From Acholoe squamosa (Eukaryota > Annelida > Polychaeta > Phyllodocida > Polynoidae), in assembly GCA_949317995.1 (NCBI GenBank), contig OX439040.1:58500089-58564088 (forward strand): 64,000 bases of DNA. Direction: 5' to 3'. The notes under the pieces were generated by a model. It was given only the letters and a program-made list of their open reading frames with translations. It was not told where the DNA came from and ran no database searches. Below are positions 47,201-58,739 of this stretch, in pieces (position 1 is the first letter of the stretch; every line of letters begins with the position of its first letter). The translations under genes and the position numbers were made by a program.

Positions 47201-48466
47201 TATACACGAACCATAGGCGACCATGACATCAAGACACAAATACGGGAAATGGAACCATTCAGGTAGGTTCTCAAAAAAACTTAAAAGTTTATCAGTAGCT
47301 GAATGAAAGTTATGCCTGCCTGGTATGCCTCCTTATTTTTGAGTAACCACAAATTAGGTCTTTATAGTTAATAGTGAATATGATTTTACTTATTAATATG
47401 TAGATAGGTAAAGAACTCACTCTGGGAATGTATTAAACCCGTCTCAGTTCATAATATTGTAATGAGTTACTTTTTCCATTTTACACACAGGAATGTAACA
47501 TCTGGTGAGCCGGTGATAGCAGAGCCGTATGTAGATGGAGGCATACCGATAGAGGAGAAACGCGGCTTCCTTATCTTAATGTCCTATGGCCTCTACAAGA
47601 GTGTGCAGGACGCTACTGGTACAGAACATGTAAACCGTGACATTGCCAGCATGGTGGCTTCTGAATTCTCTGCACAGTCGACATTAAATGGCGTAGCACA
47701 GGCGGTGGTGGACCGTGTGGTTAGGTTACATCATGACACCTTCATGACCAGTTCTGGTGCGACCAAGCAGCGGTGTCAGAAACGCAAGGACATTACGCTG
47801 TTAGTGCGTAACTTCAATTACCCATTGCCTAACGCCATCAGCAGCCCCACATGTGGTAACCTGACCAACCCTATGTTGACTGCTCTACAATCACAAGGAC
47901 AGCTTCCAGCCAACCTCCACCACCCTCTGGGACCCCCACAGCCCAACCCACCCGCTAACCTTAGTGAACCTCTCTCAGTCATCATCCCGGCAGGCAGCCA
48001 ACCGCCCCCACCGCCAGCTCCCAAGTCCCTGTTCCTCTATATGTCCAACAATAGTAACATCATGAACATGGGTCCAGGCACTAAAAACATTACCACCACC
48101 AACAACACCGCCAATACTAACTCCCACACGGCCACCAATAACAACAACAATGGCACCTTCACCTCTACTCTCAGCACCACCTACAGCAGCAATGACTCTA
48201 CCCAGAGCGGTGACGACATGCGCCTCTTTCAGTCCAAGACGCGCGAGTCGGATGCACTGGTCGTGGATGCTGATGGCAAGGTGAGTTCCTACGTCGACTT
48301 TTCCGACTTCTACAAGGCCATAGAGGAGATGACAGAGGCTCAGCGGGAGTCATTCAACAGCAATTCTGAACCCAAACCCGCCTATGAGACCATACCCGAG
48401 GAACCAACAACGCCGCAGGCTGAAAGCATTGACCTTGAACTGTTACCTGTTGGATCATCAGCATGA
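44214..48466 (+). CDS. TAB1: TGF-beta-activated kinase 1-binding protein 1 (TAB1), 7 exons
   Basis: Cytoplasmic activator of the MAP3K TAK1; also binds p38 in vertebrates. Coding exons: 44214-44273, 45355-45491, 45878-46031, 46240-46326, 46602-46740, 47031-47262, 47491-48466; 1785 nt, 594 aa, all introns GT-AG with consistent phases. Vertebrate TAB1 is about 504 aa. The TAB1-specific SWTDDLPVCHLSGVG lies at 25-39. A PP2C-like fold spans about 66-378: GVFDGHDGSRV from 75, AGGTTAVIAL about 172, ANVGCSRALL 190-199, LMSYGLYKS 299-307 and KDITLLVRNF 369-378. Cys194, Tyr302 and the altered last motif replace active-site residues of true PP2Cs, so it should be a pseudophosphatase, as known for TAB1. 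A Pro-rich then Asn/Thr-rich linker (about 395-490) accounts for the extra length. YVDFSDFYKA (537-546) matches the TAK1-binding helix. The start was chosen at the conserved length; an in-frame ATG at 44097 would add 39 residues. Confidence 0.95.
44663..44994. mobile_element. MITE A, copy 3, TAB1 intron 1
   Basis: The left end is GGGAGTGGTCATTATTTATC. The right end GATAAATAATGACCAC carries a small internal interruption before CCACTCCC. TTA lies on both sides (44660-44662, 44995-44997). Confidence 0.88.
45067..45094. repeat. Perfect 13-bp-stem hairpin, TAB1 intron 1
   Basis: CCCACCCTCATTG, a 2-base loop, then CAATGAGGGTGGG. The inverted CAAT boxes within it may be coincidental. The role is unknown. 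Confidence 0.7.
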
Positions 48467-51352
48467 GTGTTATGATTTTTTCTTTGGTTATTTCTGATTT
48501 ATGCATAGGGGAGGCATCAAATAATATTTTTTCTGAAGGAGTTTAGCAAAGAAAGGAGACAAGGATGCGGGAGGTTTGCGCTCCTGAGATGATTCCATGG
48601 GCTGACTCCATGGGTAACAATGAAATATCTCATGAAAATCCCTATTACACGTTATCAGCCAATAGCTGCTAAGCCAGTTTATACCCTTGTAGGACCTAGG
48701 ACATTATCATGTGGCGTTTATCCGGAAAGAACTATTGTATGTAAAAAAATGTACATATTGGGCATGAAATGTCATCAAATATCTGAAAGGATACATGTAT
48801 TTATGTAGATCTTGTATATACCGTAGCATGTGCAATTTTAAGACTACCGGTATATGGCATATTTTGTAATTTGTCAATCGCAGACTTTTAGGGGGGGGGG
48901 GCTTGTTAGATATAGGGTGGGTCATTTTGAAAAAGAGCCCCTTGGTGGGGGGAGGGCAAAACCCAATAAACCTTTACACTGGGGGGGGGGGGGGTTCAAA
49001 ACTAGAGATAGGCAATTCAAATACCCATTGTGACAGGTCATTCCACACATGTATCCAAATTTCTTTTATTTATTTATTTCTTTTTATTATTATTCTTTTT
49101 TTTTTTGGGGGGGGGGGTCACAACCATTTTTGTCAGAGTGGTGGTGGGGAAGTCAGAAAAAAATCTGCAGATCCGCCAAAATCCATCTACACCCCCGGCT
49201 GGTAATAAATGACTCGTCCCTTATTATTGCTGGCCTTTTGATACTGTTATGATTGGTATATATTGGAAGGTTGTTGTGAATACCTGGTTCAGCCTGGTCA
49301 TATGAAAGTGACATTCACAAATTCCCGGTTAGCGAGATCCTTAGTGGGTTGTCCCCTGCTTGAGCTGGTACCCTGAGAGATAAGGACTGATAACAGCCAG
49401 CATGCTGGGGACCAGTTGTTATGTAATACACCCTAAAATGTCTGCACTGAATGAAGGGAATTTTCTGATTGGTTAATAATGTATCCCGCTAGGTCGGAAT
49501 AGTCTGCAAGTCCTTACTTTCCTTTTAGTGCAGTCATTATGTGAAATGGTTTGGCACATTCGGCAGAAATCATGAAAGTTGGGTTACAGGGGTTTTTGAG
49601 TATGCTGAATTCAAATCTAAGTGGATACATTAATTTTGCTGAAGGTTTCTACATCTACATCCCTATTTAATCTCCCCGTAAATACATATTAATTATATTG
49701 CAATGCAGAGATGTCAGACCTTCAGAGGTCTGTCTATTTTCAGATGTTCAAACTTTCCCAAAAGTCAGACATCTCAGAGGCTACTTCCATCTTGTGGTCA
49801 TAATAAAGATTAGATAGAGAGAATTACATTAATCATAGATACCCTTACAACATGATCTCTGATATCTGAAATCTCATTTCAGAGGACATGAATCTAAGCT
49901 GGCTTCTGATTGGCTGAAATTCAAATGCAGTCTTTTAATTGTTTTTCTATCACCAACCAATCTAGAGATGGTTTTAAAGGTTTTTAATGAGGGGAACAGG
50001 TTGAAATGAAGATGAGATGGGTGTTTTTAGTATAATAAATTGAGGGAAATTGGTGCTTTGCTAACACCCAAAAATTTCAGAGGTTGAGCCCATACCCCAT
50101 TCTGATTTGGTACTAAAACGCTACTGCTAGACTACACTGTCTATGTACTGCTTTTGTACTGTTTTCCCACTGCATTCTGGCCCAGGAGTCTACCATCAGG
50201 AGGTAAACTCTCAGCCATCCAATGACTGAGCTGCATACAAATACTTACCTCATTTCCATAAGCAAGTTAGGCTTTCTTCATTGTTGTTTTGATTTAAACA
50301 TCACAGTCATAATATACTTTCTATGGATAATTGTACATGTAATAAATAGTTTTCCATGTTAGATAAAAGACAACGGATTTTTATAGAAATATTCATCATT
50401 TTCACACAATCTATGTTAAACATCAATTTTAGAGGGGAAACACTCTTGAAAATCAATGTATCAACTTGGATCTCAATTCAGCATTATCTAAAGAGCCTGT
50501 ATGTAAATTTTCATGATTTCCGCCAGATGTGCCAAAAACGTCTGGAAACTTTTACATAATGACTGCACTATTTGGAGGATCCCTTTGGATATAGGATGTA
50601 CTGCATGGCTTAAACCTCGTATTCAAACTGCCTCAGAGGTAAAGTCCCAGGTGAAATTAGTTTTTCCCTGGAAGATCTGAATGCCAGTACAGCTGCCTTA
50701 TTACATTGTGTATATAAAATGATGGCAACACGAGGGAGTGCACAGTAAGTGCATGTTAGTGACAGGTCACTGAAACGATCATATGTAGAGAATAGAATCG
50801 TGCTTTGATATTACAGGTAGTCATCAAGCAATCATTGAGGTGCTAATTCACAGAAAGCGTTATGTATATGTGTAAATAAATGTAAAATAATTTTGAAAAC
50901 TAGCTCTGTTTTCTGTCTTACTCAATATTTAAACAATTTAAAAAGAAAAAAAAAAAGACACAGGAACCATAAACCCGATGTATTGGGTAAATTCACAAAA
51001 GTCGGACCTTCCCGTTCAGAACTGATTTGACCAAAACTCTAGCACAATTAGTCCATCAAGATACATCACAAGACAACTTCCATTTAAGTCTCACAGTCTT
51101 AAAGAAATCCCTCACTAAAAAGAGGTCGTACACCTTGACTTGTGCATATTTTACCCATATGAAAAGTTGTAAGGTCCTAAATCCAATGCGCCTTTGAGGT
51201 ACCATGATAGACCATGTAAAAATAAAAATGACATAACCTCTTCTGCTAAATTCAAACAATGTAGCGTTTGCTTTAACTTTATATTAGCTATTTGTCTCCA
51301 ATTCAAAAAGTAACGCGTCCAGTTCCAGTCTTGACTTGTAAGTAACAAATAG
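48467..51352 (+). other. TAB1 3' flank and intergenic region
   Basis: It probably includes the TAB1 3' UTR. Candidate AATAAA hexamers occur near 48964 and 50875, and I cannot choose between them. The G-rich stretch at 48890-49222, ending GGTAATAAATGACTCGTCCC plus TTA, looks like a badly eroded MITE A. No exon recognised. Confidence 0.4.
49706..50097 (+). mobile_element. MITE C-long, copy 2, right end missing
   Basis: It starts CAGAGATGTCAGACCTTCAG and follows 20803-21300 closely (TCCATCTTGTGGTCATAATA, CAGAGGACATGAATCT, CAGAGGTTGAGCCCAT). It stops before the right inverted end, so it is truncated. Confidence 0.75.
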
Positions 51353-52204
51353 TACTAGCATATAATAGGCCGGGGGCTGATAGGGCCCACCATGCACCCC
51401 CTCCCACATCCCAACGCACCAGGTATTTTTTCGATCCTTAGGGTCCCCTGAACAAGATTCAAGATGTTAACATTGATTATCTTGGGATGCACTACCAGTT
51501 TTTGCTCATTATCCATGTGCGGGTTCAGACCACTTTTGAGTCAATTTTGCTACCATTTTATTCAAGGGGTATGCTCAATCCCTAAGCTCTAAGACTATCT
51601 TACCATGTCTGGATTCTGAAGCTATTGATCTTGTTGGAAAGAAGACATAATAAGCTTTTTATTAGGCCCTAATACATGTTTTTAAGTTCAGATTTGAGTG
51701 TACCAGATGGTCGGGAAGATGGAAGATTGAAATAACAAAGTTCCCATTTTTAACTGAAAATTTTCAATGCACTACAGATACATGTATAAAACTTGCTCTT
51801 ATCCCCATCTAACCACAATATCTAATATGATTTATGTAGGCCAAACCTTTCTGAGTAATATGAGACATTTGCCGGCATTCCTTGTTGACTGTGACCCACG
51901 TTATTGCCTTGAAAGCAAAGACACTACCTTGAACCAATACGATGCTTTTCCATTTCAATAAACTCCCTCTTTAAATGAATGGATGTTTTCCATGCTAAAT
52001 CCTTATCAATTCTCCTGACTCTTATGTAAAAAAGGGTGCTGACTAAGAATATATGTGTTTCTACTTCATAAAATTTGATGGCGAGGCTGTATATGGTTGA
52101 AAATCAAAATGGTCGACAATAGATTCAAATGTCACTTTGAATTACATATATGTGCAGTCTAGAAAGTATCTATTGGGTCCTACCCCCTATAAATCAGCTT
52201 AGTA

Positions 52205-52476
52205 GAATACAGTTGAGGCGTTCAGAGTGCGGCTGAGGGATCAATGCTAGTTTGTAAGGCCACCCCCTATTGGTCCTCCCCATGTGGGTCAATGTTGATC
52301 CCTGAGTCAACTTACTACACTCCCAAGCATAGTTAAGGACTGGTACCTAGCCAGACCTGGCTGGGGTAGAAGGTGGTGGAGGGAACAAGCTAAGGTTGTG
52401 TAGTTAGCGTTCGAGGTCACCCCCACCCACAATGCACTGCATATGGTTAGAAAACCGCTGCCCGAACGCCTCGACT
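52205..52476 (-). mobile_element. TIR element K, copy 2, inside the left arm of J
   Basis: TTGAGGCGTTC at the left and GAACGCCTCGAC at the right, with an inverted copy at 9889-10239. The uninterrupted right arm of J (near 54990-55005) reads through the site, so the insertion came after J's arms existed. No clear target duplication. Confidence 0.83.
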
Positions 52477-53640
52477 GGTGCTTTTGTTACTAGGTGGTCT
52501 GGATGCCTAGCGACAGTAGCTTTGCATAGCAACCAAACCTGAAAATATGCTCGAATGTGCATATCTGCATGGTTTCCTTTCAGCAACATACTCCACTGAT
52601 GTAAACTTGCATATAACTCTTCTGTGACTTCCATCATAGACTAGGTATATAGGTGATAAAAGGTTGCTAGGTTGTGTGGTGGCCTAGCAATAGCAGTTTT
52701 GCATAGCAACAATGCCTAGATTCATTCCTTTAAGCATATACTATGTCTTGTGCATAGTCTCCCCTCAAGGACATAGTTCACTGATTTCAAATTGCATATA
52801 GCTCCCTTGTGCACATCACACAGTATGAACATAGGTAGTAAATGGTTGCTATGGTATGTGGTTGCCTAGCAACTGCAGCTTTACATACATCCCCATGTCC
52901 AAATGGCCCATGTCTCACCTCAGTAGTAGTAGAGTATGTTGCTGAAAAGGAATCTTCATGGTAAAGTGCATCTATAGTTATGATTATGCTAGAGCATTGA
53001 TTAAATAGAACAGAGATCTGGATAGGAACTACAGGCTTACTTACCCTTACTGGGGACGATTAGTGCTAAGATCATTGAACAGACCTCAAATGACAGATAA
53101 TTTTTGAAAGTAAACCTATAGTATTAGGATTCTGAAGTGATCAGTGAGAGTCTGGCTGGGTTAAGAGAAGATCAATCCCCGAAAATCAGTCTAGTTGTGT
53201 GAGATCATTGGTCACAAGAACAAGGTAGTGAATATGTGTTTGGCTGATGTAAGGGTTGTTGTAGTTGCAAATCATTTATTTATCCCAGCTCAAGTTAGAG
53301 ATAGGGCTGGGAGGTTATTTTTCCCCAAGACCCTGGGGAATAGTTCACTTGAACTCAACTAGATGGGAGTTTCAGATCTCCAATCACACTTTATATTCCA
53401 AATATCTGTATAGGAGAGACAGGTAAAGAATTTGGGTGATAGGGTGCCCCTTGTGAGTGAGGGAGAAAACAGGGGATGATTGACTGGTAACTTCTTGTAT
53501 CATGTCTCCAATATACAGGCAGGTTGCAAATATTCTAGAATAGCTAGCTTGATCTCAATAGCTACTTGTTCCTTTGTCCATATCTGTCAGATGTCATTGA
53601 TAGTGGTCACACACCCAATAGACCCCCATTAAGTATTCTG

Positions 53641-53740
53641 TCCATTTGCAGTTATGTATCCATCACAGCCATTCTACATGCTATGTTTTGTCCATTTGCA
53701 GTTATGTATCCATCACAGCCATTCTACATGCTATGTTTTT
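53641..53740 (+). repeat. 50-bp tandem duplication in the centre of J
   Basis: TCCATTTGCAGTTATGTATC begins at 53641 and 53691. The two 50-bp units are practically identical. Confidence 0.9.
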
Positions 53741-55862
53741 TTTTTCTCTCCCACGTTAATCAAACATTCCTGCAAAATTTATTACTGAGCTAGTGGTCAA
53801 GTCTGTGATTGCTGTTTAAAAGATGGAATAGATGACTTGGCACTGTGGTGAGCAGCTCAATGTTTAAACACTGGGTTACTTTAAAAGATGGCTATCGCTA
53901 TGTAAGGATGCATGGGCGTGGAAAGCAGGGGGGAGATGTCCCCCCCACTTTTGGCCAATTCCTCAAAAGGTCAAAACTAAAAAGTCAAGCAAAGGGAGGT
54001 CAAAAATTGCAGAAAACCCCCTCGGTCCCACCCACTCTGAAACTGCTTCCCACGCCCCTGGGATGGATAACACTGGGCCTGGTGCTCTGAAGAGGTAACA
54101 GATGAGAGAATATCCTGAGAATTGTAGGCTGCCCAAGCTTTTGGGATAATCAATAAGGCATGCAGTACATTATGAGGCTGAGAGCCAATCTTCTGTATTC
54201 TAAATGTGTGTTATCAGTACCAGCAATGGTAAATTTTGATAATATGACAGTGGTTACAGGAATTTGATAAGGAGGGGGGAGGGGAGAGTTGTTAGGAATT
54301 ACAATCCTGTGTAATCATGGATGATCTGTGATACATATGCATGGATATGTTTATACAAAAAGACACAGGGTGTGGATGTAGCAGATATTTTATCATATTA
54401 GCATTATCTCATTATTTGGTCTCTGTCAATTAGATGATTTTAAAAGGTAGACTAACATCAAGCACATGACCTTGCAACCTGTTATATGCTGAGATGTGCA
54501 CAGGGGAGCTATACATACAAGTTCTTGAGGCGAGACCATACACTTATCTGTGGCTATCTGCATAGATTAGGACATAGGGTTCTATATAAAGCTGCAGTTG
54601 CTAGGCAACCACATGACATAGCAACCATTTACTACCTATGTTCATACTGTGTGATGTGCATGAGGGAGCTATATGCAATTTGAAATCACTGAACTATGTC
54701 CTTGAGGGGAGACTATGCACAAGACATAGTATATGCCTAAAGGTATGAATCTAGGCATTGTTGCTATGCAAAACTGCTATTGCTAGGCCACCACACAACC
54801 CAGCAACCTTTTATTACCTATATTCCTAGTCTATGATAGAAGTCACAGAAGAGTTATATGCAAGTTTACATCAGTGGAGTATGTTGCTGAAAGGAAACCA
54901 TGCAGATATGCACATTCGAGCATATTTTCAGGCTTGGTTGCTATGCAAAACTACTGTTGCTAGGCAACCAGACCACCTAGCAACAAAACAAAAGCACCAC
55001 TGTATTCTACTAAGCTGATTTATAGGGGGTAGGACCCACCAGATACTCTCTAGACTGCACATATATGTAATTCAAAGTGACATTTGAATCTATTGTCGGC
55101 CATTTTGATTTTCAGCCATATACAGCCTTGCCATTAAACTTTATGAAGTAGAAATAGGTAAATTCGTAATCAGCACCCTTTTTTACATAAGAGTCAGGAG
55201 AATTGATAAGGATTTAGCATGGAAAAACATCCATTTAGATAAGGAGGGAGATTATTGAAATAGAAAAGCATCGTATTGGCTCAAGGTAGTGTCTTTGCTT
55301 CCAAGGCAATAACGTGAGTCATAGTCAACAAGGAATGCTGCAAAATGTCTCATATTACTCAGAAAGGTTTGACCTACATAAATCATATTAGATATTGTGG
55401 TTAGATGGGGATAAGAGCAAGTTTTATACATGTATCTGTAGTGCATTTAAAATTTTCAGTTAAAAATGGGAACTTTGTTATTTCAATCTTCCATTTTCCC
55501 GACAGTCTGGTACACTCAAATCTGAACTTAAAAACATGTTTTAGGGCTTAATAAAAAGCTTATCATGTCTTTTTTCCAACAAGACCAATAGCTTCAGGAT
55601 CCAGACAAGGTAAGATAGTCTTAGAGCTTAGGGATTGAGCATACCCCTTGAATAAAATGGTAGCAAAATTGACTCAAATGTGGTCTGAACCTGCACATGT
55701 ATAATGAGCAAAAACCGGTAGTGCATCCCAGGATAACCAATGTTAACATCTTGAATCTTGTTCAGGGGACCCTAAGGATTGAAAAAATACCTGGTGCGTT
55801 GGGATGTGGGGGGGGGTGCATGGTAGGCCCTATCAGCCCCCGGCCTATATAAGGACTACTGG

Positions 55863-56896
55863 TAATTGCAGAGAAATGGTGAGTTAGTACGGACATACAT
55901 TGCACGATTGCTGACAAATGTTAAGTAAATTACTTTCATATATTGAGTAAATCGTCCCAACATAAGTCCCATAGTCCCATCCATCCATCATAGACAGTCA
56001 TTGTTGATCCTACAATTAACATCACAGATAGTGTAGCCAAGGTGATGTGACCTTGTTACAATTACCTGTTACATTTCCTTCCTTTCCCATGGGAAATGAT
56101 TGGAAGCCAATCCTCTTAAAGGGGCCAGCTATCTCACTACTGATACTTACCATAGAGAAGCCTACTAGGCTCCTCTATGTACTGACCTAGATTCACCTCC
56201 AATGCAAGACCAACATGGCCTCTGTGTTATTCCCCATAACGAAAAAAAAACAGTACCTTTGCATGCATATTACTCACTTCACTGACTAGTGTAATAAAAA
56301 ATGAACATGGTATGACCTGCTACTATTCTTCTAGCACACTCTGATCACAAAATTACCTACAGGTGGTATCTCATTTTGACAGTGATGTGTACAAAACACA
56401 CTATGCACCAAAATAATCCCAATCACCACCCAGTACCCACTTTTTAAATCAATTAAAAAAATACATAGAATCATCCTAGGAACACCAAACTGGACTATGT
56501 TATTTCAAACTTCATAGACGTTGCCCATGGAAAGAATTAGTAACTTTAAACTATGATAAACCACTTTTTCCTAAAATACTTAAAATTAATAACCCAACTG
56601 GTAACAACGGTCCACTTTACTGAAGCTTAGAAAAGTTAGAAATGTTTGCAATGGAAACTGGACACGTTAAAAAAACTATGGGTAGCCTGCAGGTTCACAC
56701 ACCCCTCAATACCACTCTATGGGAGGGGGGTTAAGGAAATTGAAGAAAAAACATTTCCCCTTCTAAAAAAATAGAGGAGCACAGAATCAGTATTTAATTT
56801 CTTGAGAAATGACGGGGCCAAACTCACACACTGCATTGCTTATATCGATGGTCAAGCCTCAGCAGTATACAAGTACAATGTACTACATGTATCTTA
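55863..56896. other. Intergenic, nothing recognised
   Basis: AT-rich unique-looking sequence between J and MITE B copy 2, with no exon or repeat that I can support. Confidence 0.5.
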
Positions 56897-57217
56897 GGGA
56901 GTGATCATTTTTTAACAACAGGGGGGGCCAGTGGGTTTGAGGGGGGGGTCAGAACTTTTTCAACCCCTTGACCGGGGGGGTCAGAATTTTTTCAATACCT
57001 CTGATGGGGGGGTCAAAATAATTTCACCTGTTTTCAGTGGAAAACCGCGCGCGTTACTATAGGCTAAAAGGGGACGTTCGCGCGCGATTTTTGTCCCTTA
57101 TGGGGGGGGTTGAAAAAATTTTACCCCCTCGAGAGGGGGGGGTTGAAATTTTTTCGCGCGTCCGCGCGCAAACCCACCAGCCTCCCCCCCCCCCGTTGTT
57201 AAAAAATGATCACTCCC
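56897..57217. mobile_element. MITE B, copy 2
   Basis: GGGAGTGATCATTTTTTAAC and GTTAAAAAATGATCACTCCC ends, with TTA on both sides (56894-56896, 57218-57220). The interior matches copy 1 in inverted order, including the CGCGCGTTACTATAGGC centre. Confidence 0.92.
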
Positions 57218-57220
57218 TTA

Positions 57221-58437
57221 AGACCTCATAACCAGCTGCTTGTCACCACCCCCACCCCCACTCTGACCAGTGTCATGAAAGTGAAACTGAGTGAACGTGA
57301 CCATGTGGCTGCAAGGGGCACTGATGGGGTTTCATGCCAACCCAACCTATTTGTTCACAATGTGAGCCAATGAGAGGGCAGCTGTCATGTGGGCCGGTCA
57401 TGCAAGGCATGCATGCAATCAATACCAACCAATGAGGAGCCTTGTGATGTCATAATGCAAGGAAATGGGCGTTCCTGGCTTGAATTCACCAAGAATCATG
57501 ATGAATTCAAGTCAGGAGGCGATGTTGCAATGTGCATGTATGCTTACAGCACTAAAGGAGAAATCGCATTGATTTTGCCTCCTGAAAAGGGGTTCCATCC
57601 TCACATATTAGCAGCTCCTCTATGCAGGGTATTACGGATAACAAGTATTCATGCCCTAGAATTTCTCTTGAATGATATGGAATAACAAATTTGGTAAGCT
57701 CTTATGTTTGAACATTTATATATTAATTTATTTGGTCAGTTTGTTGTCACAGAACATTACCCGGTTTCTGAGGCTACAATAATACAGATATAATCTAACG
57801 TAACCTTCATTGTCCATTAGGTCACTATACACAAGTCATAATATTTATAACATCGGCACCTTGCACAAATCGAGAAAACTGAATAAATATAGCTAATATG
57901 TAATAGTCATTGGTCAAACCAATATGAGAACAGATGATAGCACGCTGTGTATTTATTGTCACAAGTTTGTCCAAAGTCTGGCGTATTCAATATTCATCTC
58001 ATTCAAAATGTGTATATTTTGCGATTCGGTTTTTATACATGCTGAGTAAGTCCCCTTTTTCTCCTAAATACATATAAGTCTTGCGCATTCCAGACCCTAT
58101 CGACAATAGTTTTGTACACACAAACATATATATATTTCTTCATACGGGAACTCATAGAAAACACATGGTGCTTTTGTATAGCAGGTGAAATTTGCACGAT
58201 GAGCTGAATGATTAGCGGCATATCTTCACACTATCAAACATTTACAGAACACTTAGTGCCGTATTGCCTGATTTCCTTTTAATGTCATGATGCATGAATG
58301 CAGAGACTGTGTCAAGAACTTGTGAGTATGCAGTACTTGTGAGTAATCGGCTGGCGCTGGGTTGGTGCATCAGGACAAGAGATGAACATCAAACCTCAAG
58401 GCATCATGCTGTCCTTAGATGCCTTGACCCTGTTGTT
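57221..58437. other. Intergenic, one unrecognised open frame
   Basis: A 98-codon plus-strand frame (57389-57685) starts at an ATG and contains CPL-free, mixed-composition sequence such as SGGDVAMCMYAYSTKGE. I recognise no family and see no supporting splice structure, so I do not call it a gene. The rest shows nothing. Confidence 0.3.
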
Positions 58438-58443
58438 AATACG

Positions 58444-58585
58444 CAGAGATGCCACTCACTTGCCGACAAAAACCAGGAAAACTGGACTTTTGGTCACATT
58501 TTTCCAGAAATTTAACAATCTAATGCAGGTATCTTGAAATGAAAACCAGGAATTCCTGGTAAACCAGGAAAAGTGGCATCACTGA
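58444..58585. mobile_element. MITE C, copy 4 (6-bp duplication)
   Basis: 142 bp, ends CAGAGATGCCACT and AGTGGCATCACTG, in the orientation opposite to copy 1. Flanks AATACG (58438-58443) and AATATG (58586-58591) differ at one base. Confidence 0.88.
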
Positions 58586-58739
58586 ATATGTTATGATGGC
58601 CGATGTAGAGACATTCGTTCCACATAGGATAAAAGTGTACAATTTATTCCCATGTACAAAGATGAAACCAGAGCACATGCACAGCATAAGATTTGCCATT
58701 CATTGTTACTCCATCCATATTTCTGTATCGGGGCATTTG

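Larger units (their letters stand above)
51353..55862. mobile_element. 4.5 kb near-palindrome J (foldback element)
   Basis: The left arm (about 51353-52890) and right arm (about 54580-55862) are inverted copies. The outer edges share TAGGCCGGGGGCTGATAGGG, and inner stretches such as GTTGCTAGGCAACCACATG also pair. The arms contain three degenerate units around GGTTGCTAGG...GCCTAGCAA. Matching open frames occur in both arms (51767-51961 + and 55252-55446 -; 52404-52637 - and 54833-55018 +), but they look incidental. The centre (52890-54580) has no recognisable gene. The left arm is lengthened by K copy 2. Target duplications are not clear. Confidence 0.85.

Noticed and set aside
47005..48024. 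Minus-strand frames within TAB1
   Set aside because: Antisense shadows of TAB1 exons 6 and 7.
51767..55446. Matching open frames in both arms of J
   Set aside because: They are duplicated because the arms are inverted copies. There is no family match and no sign of selection beyond the arm similarity.
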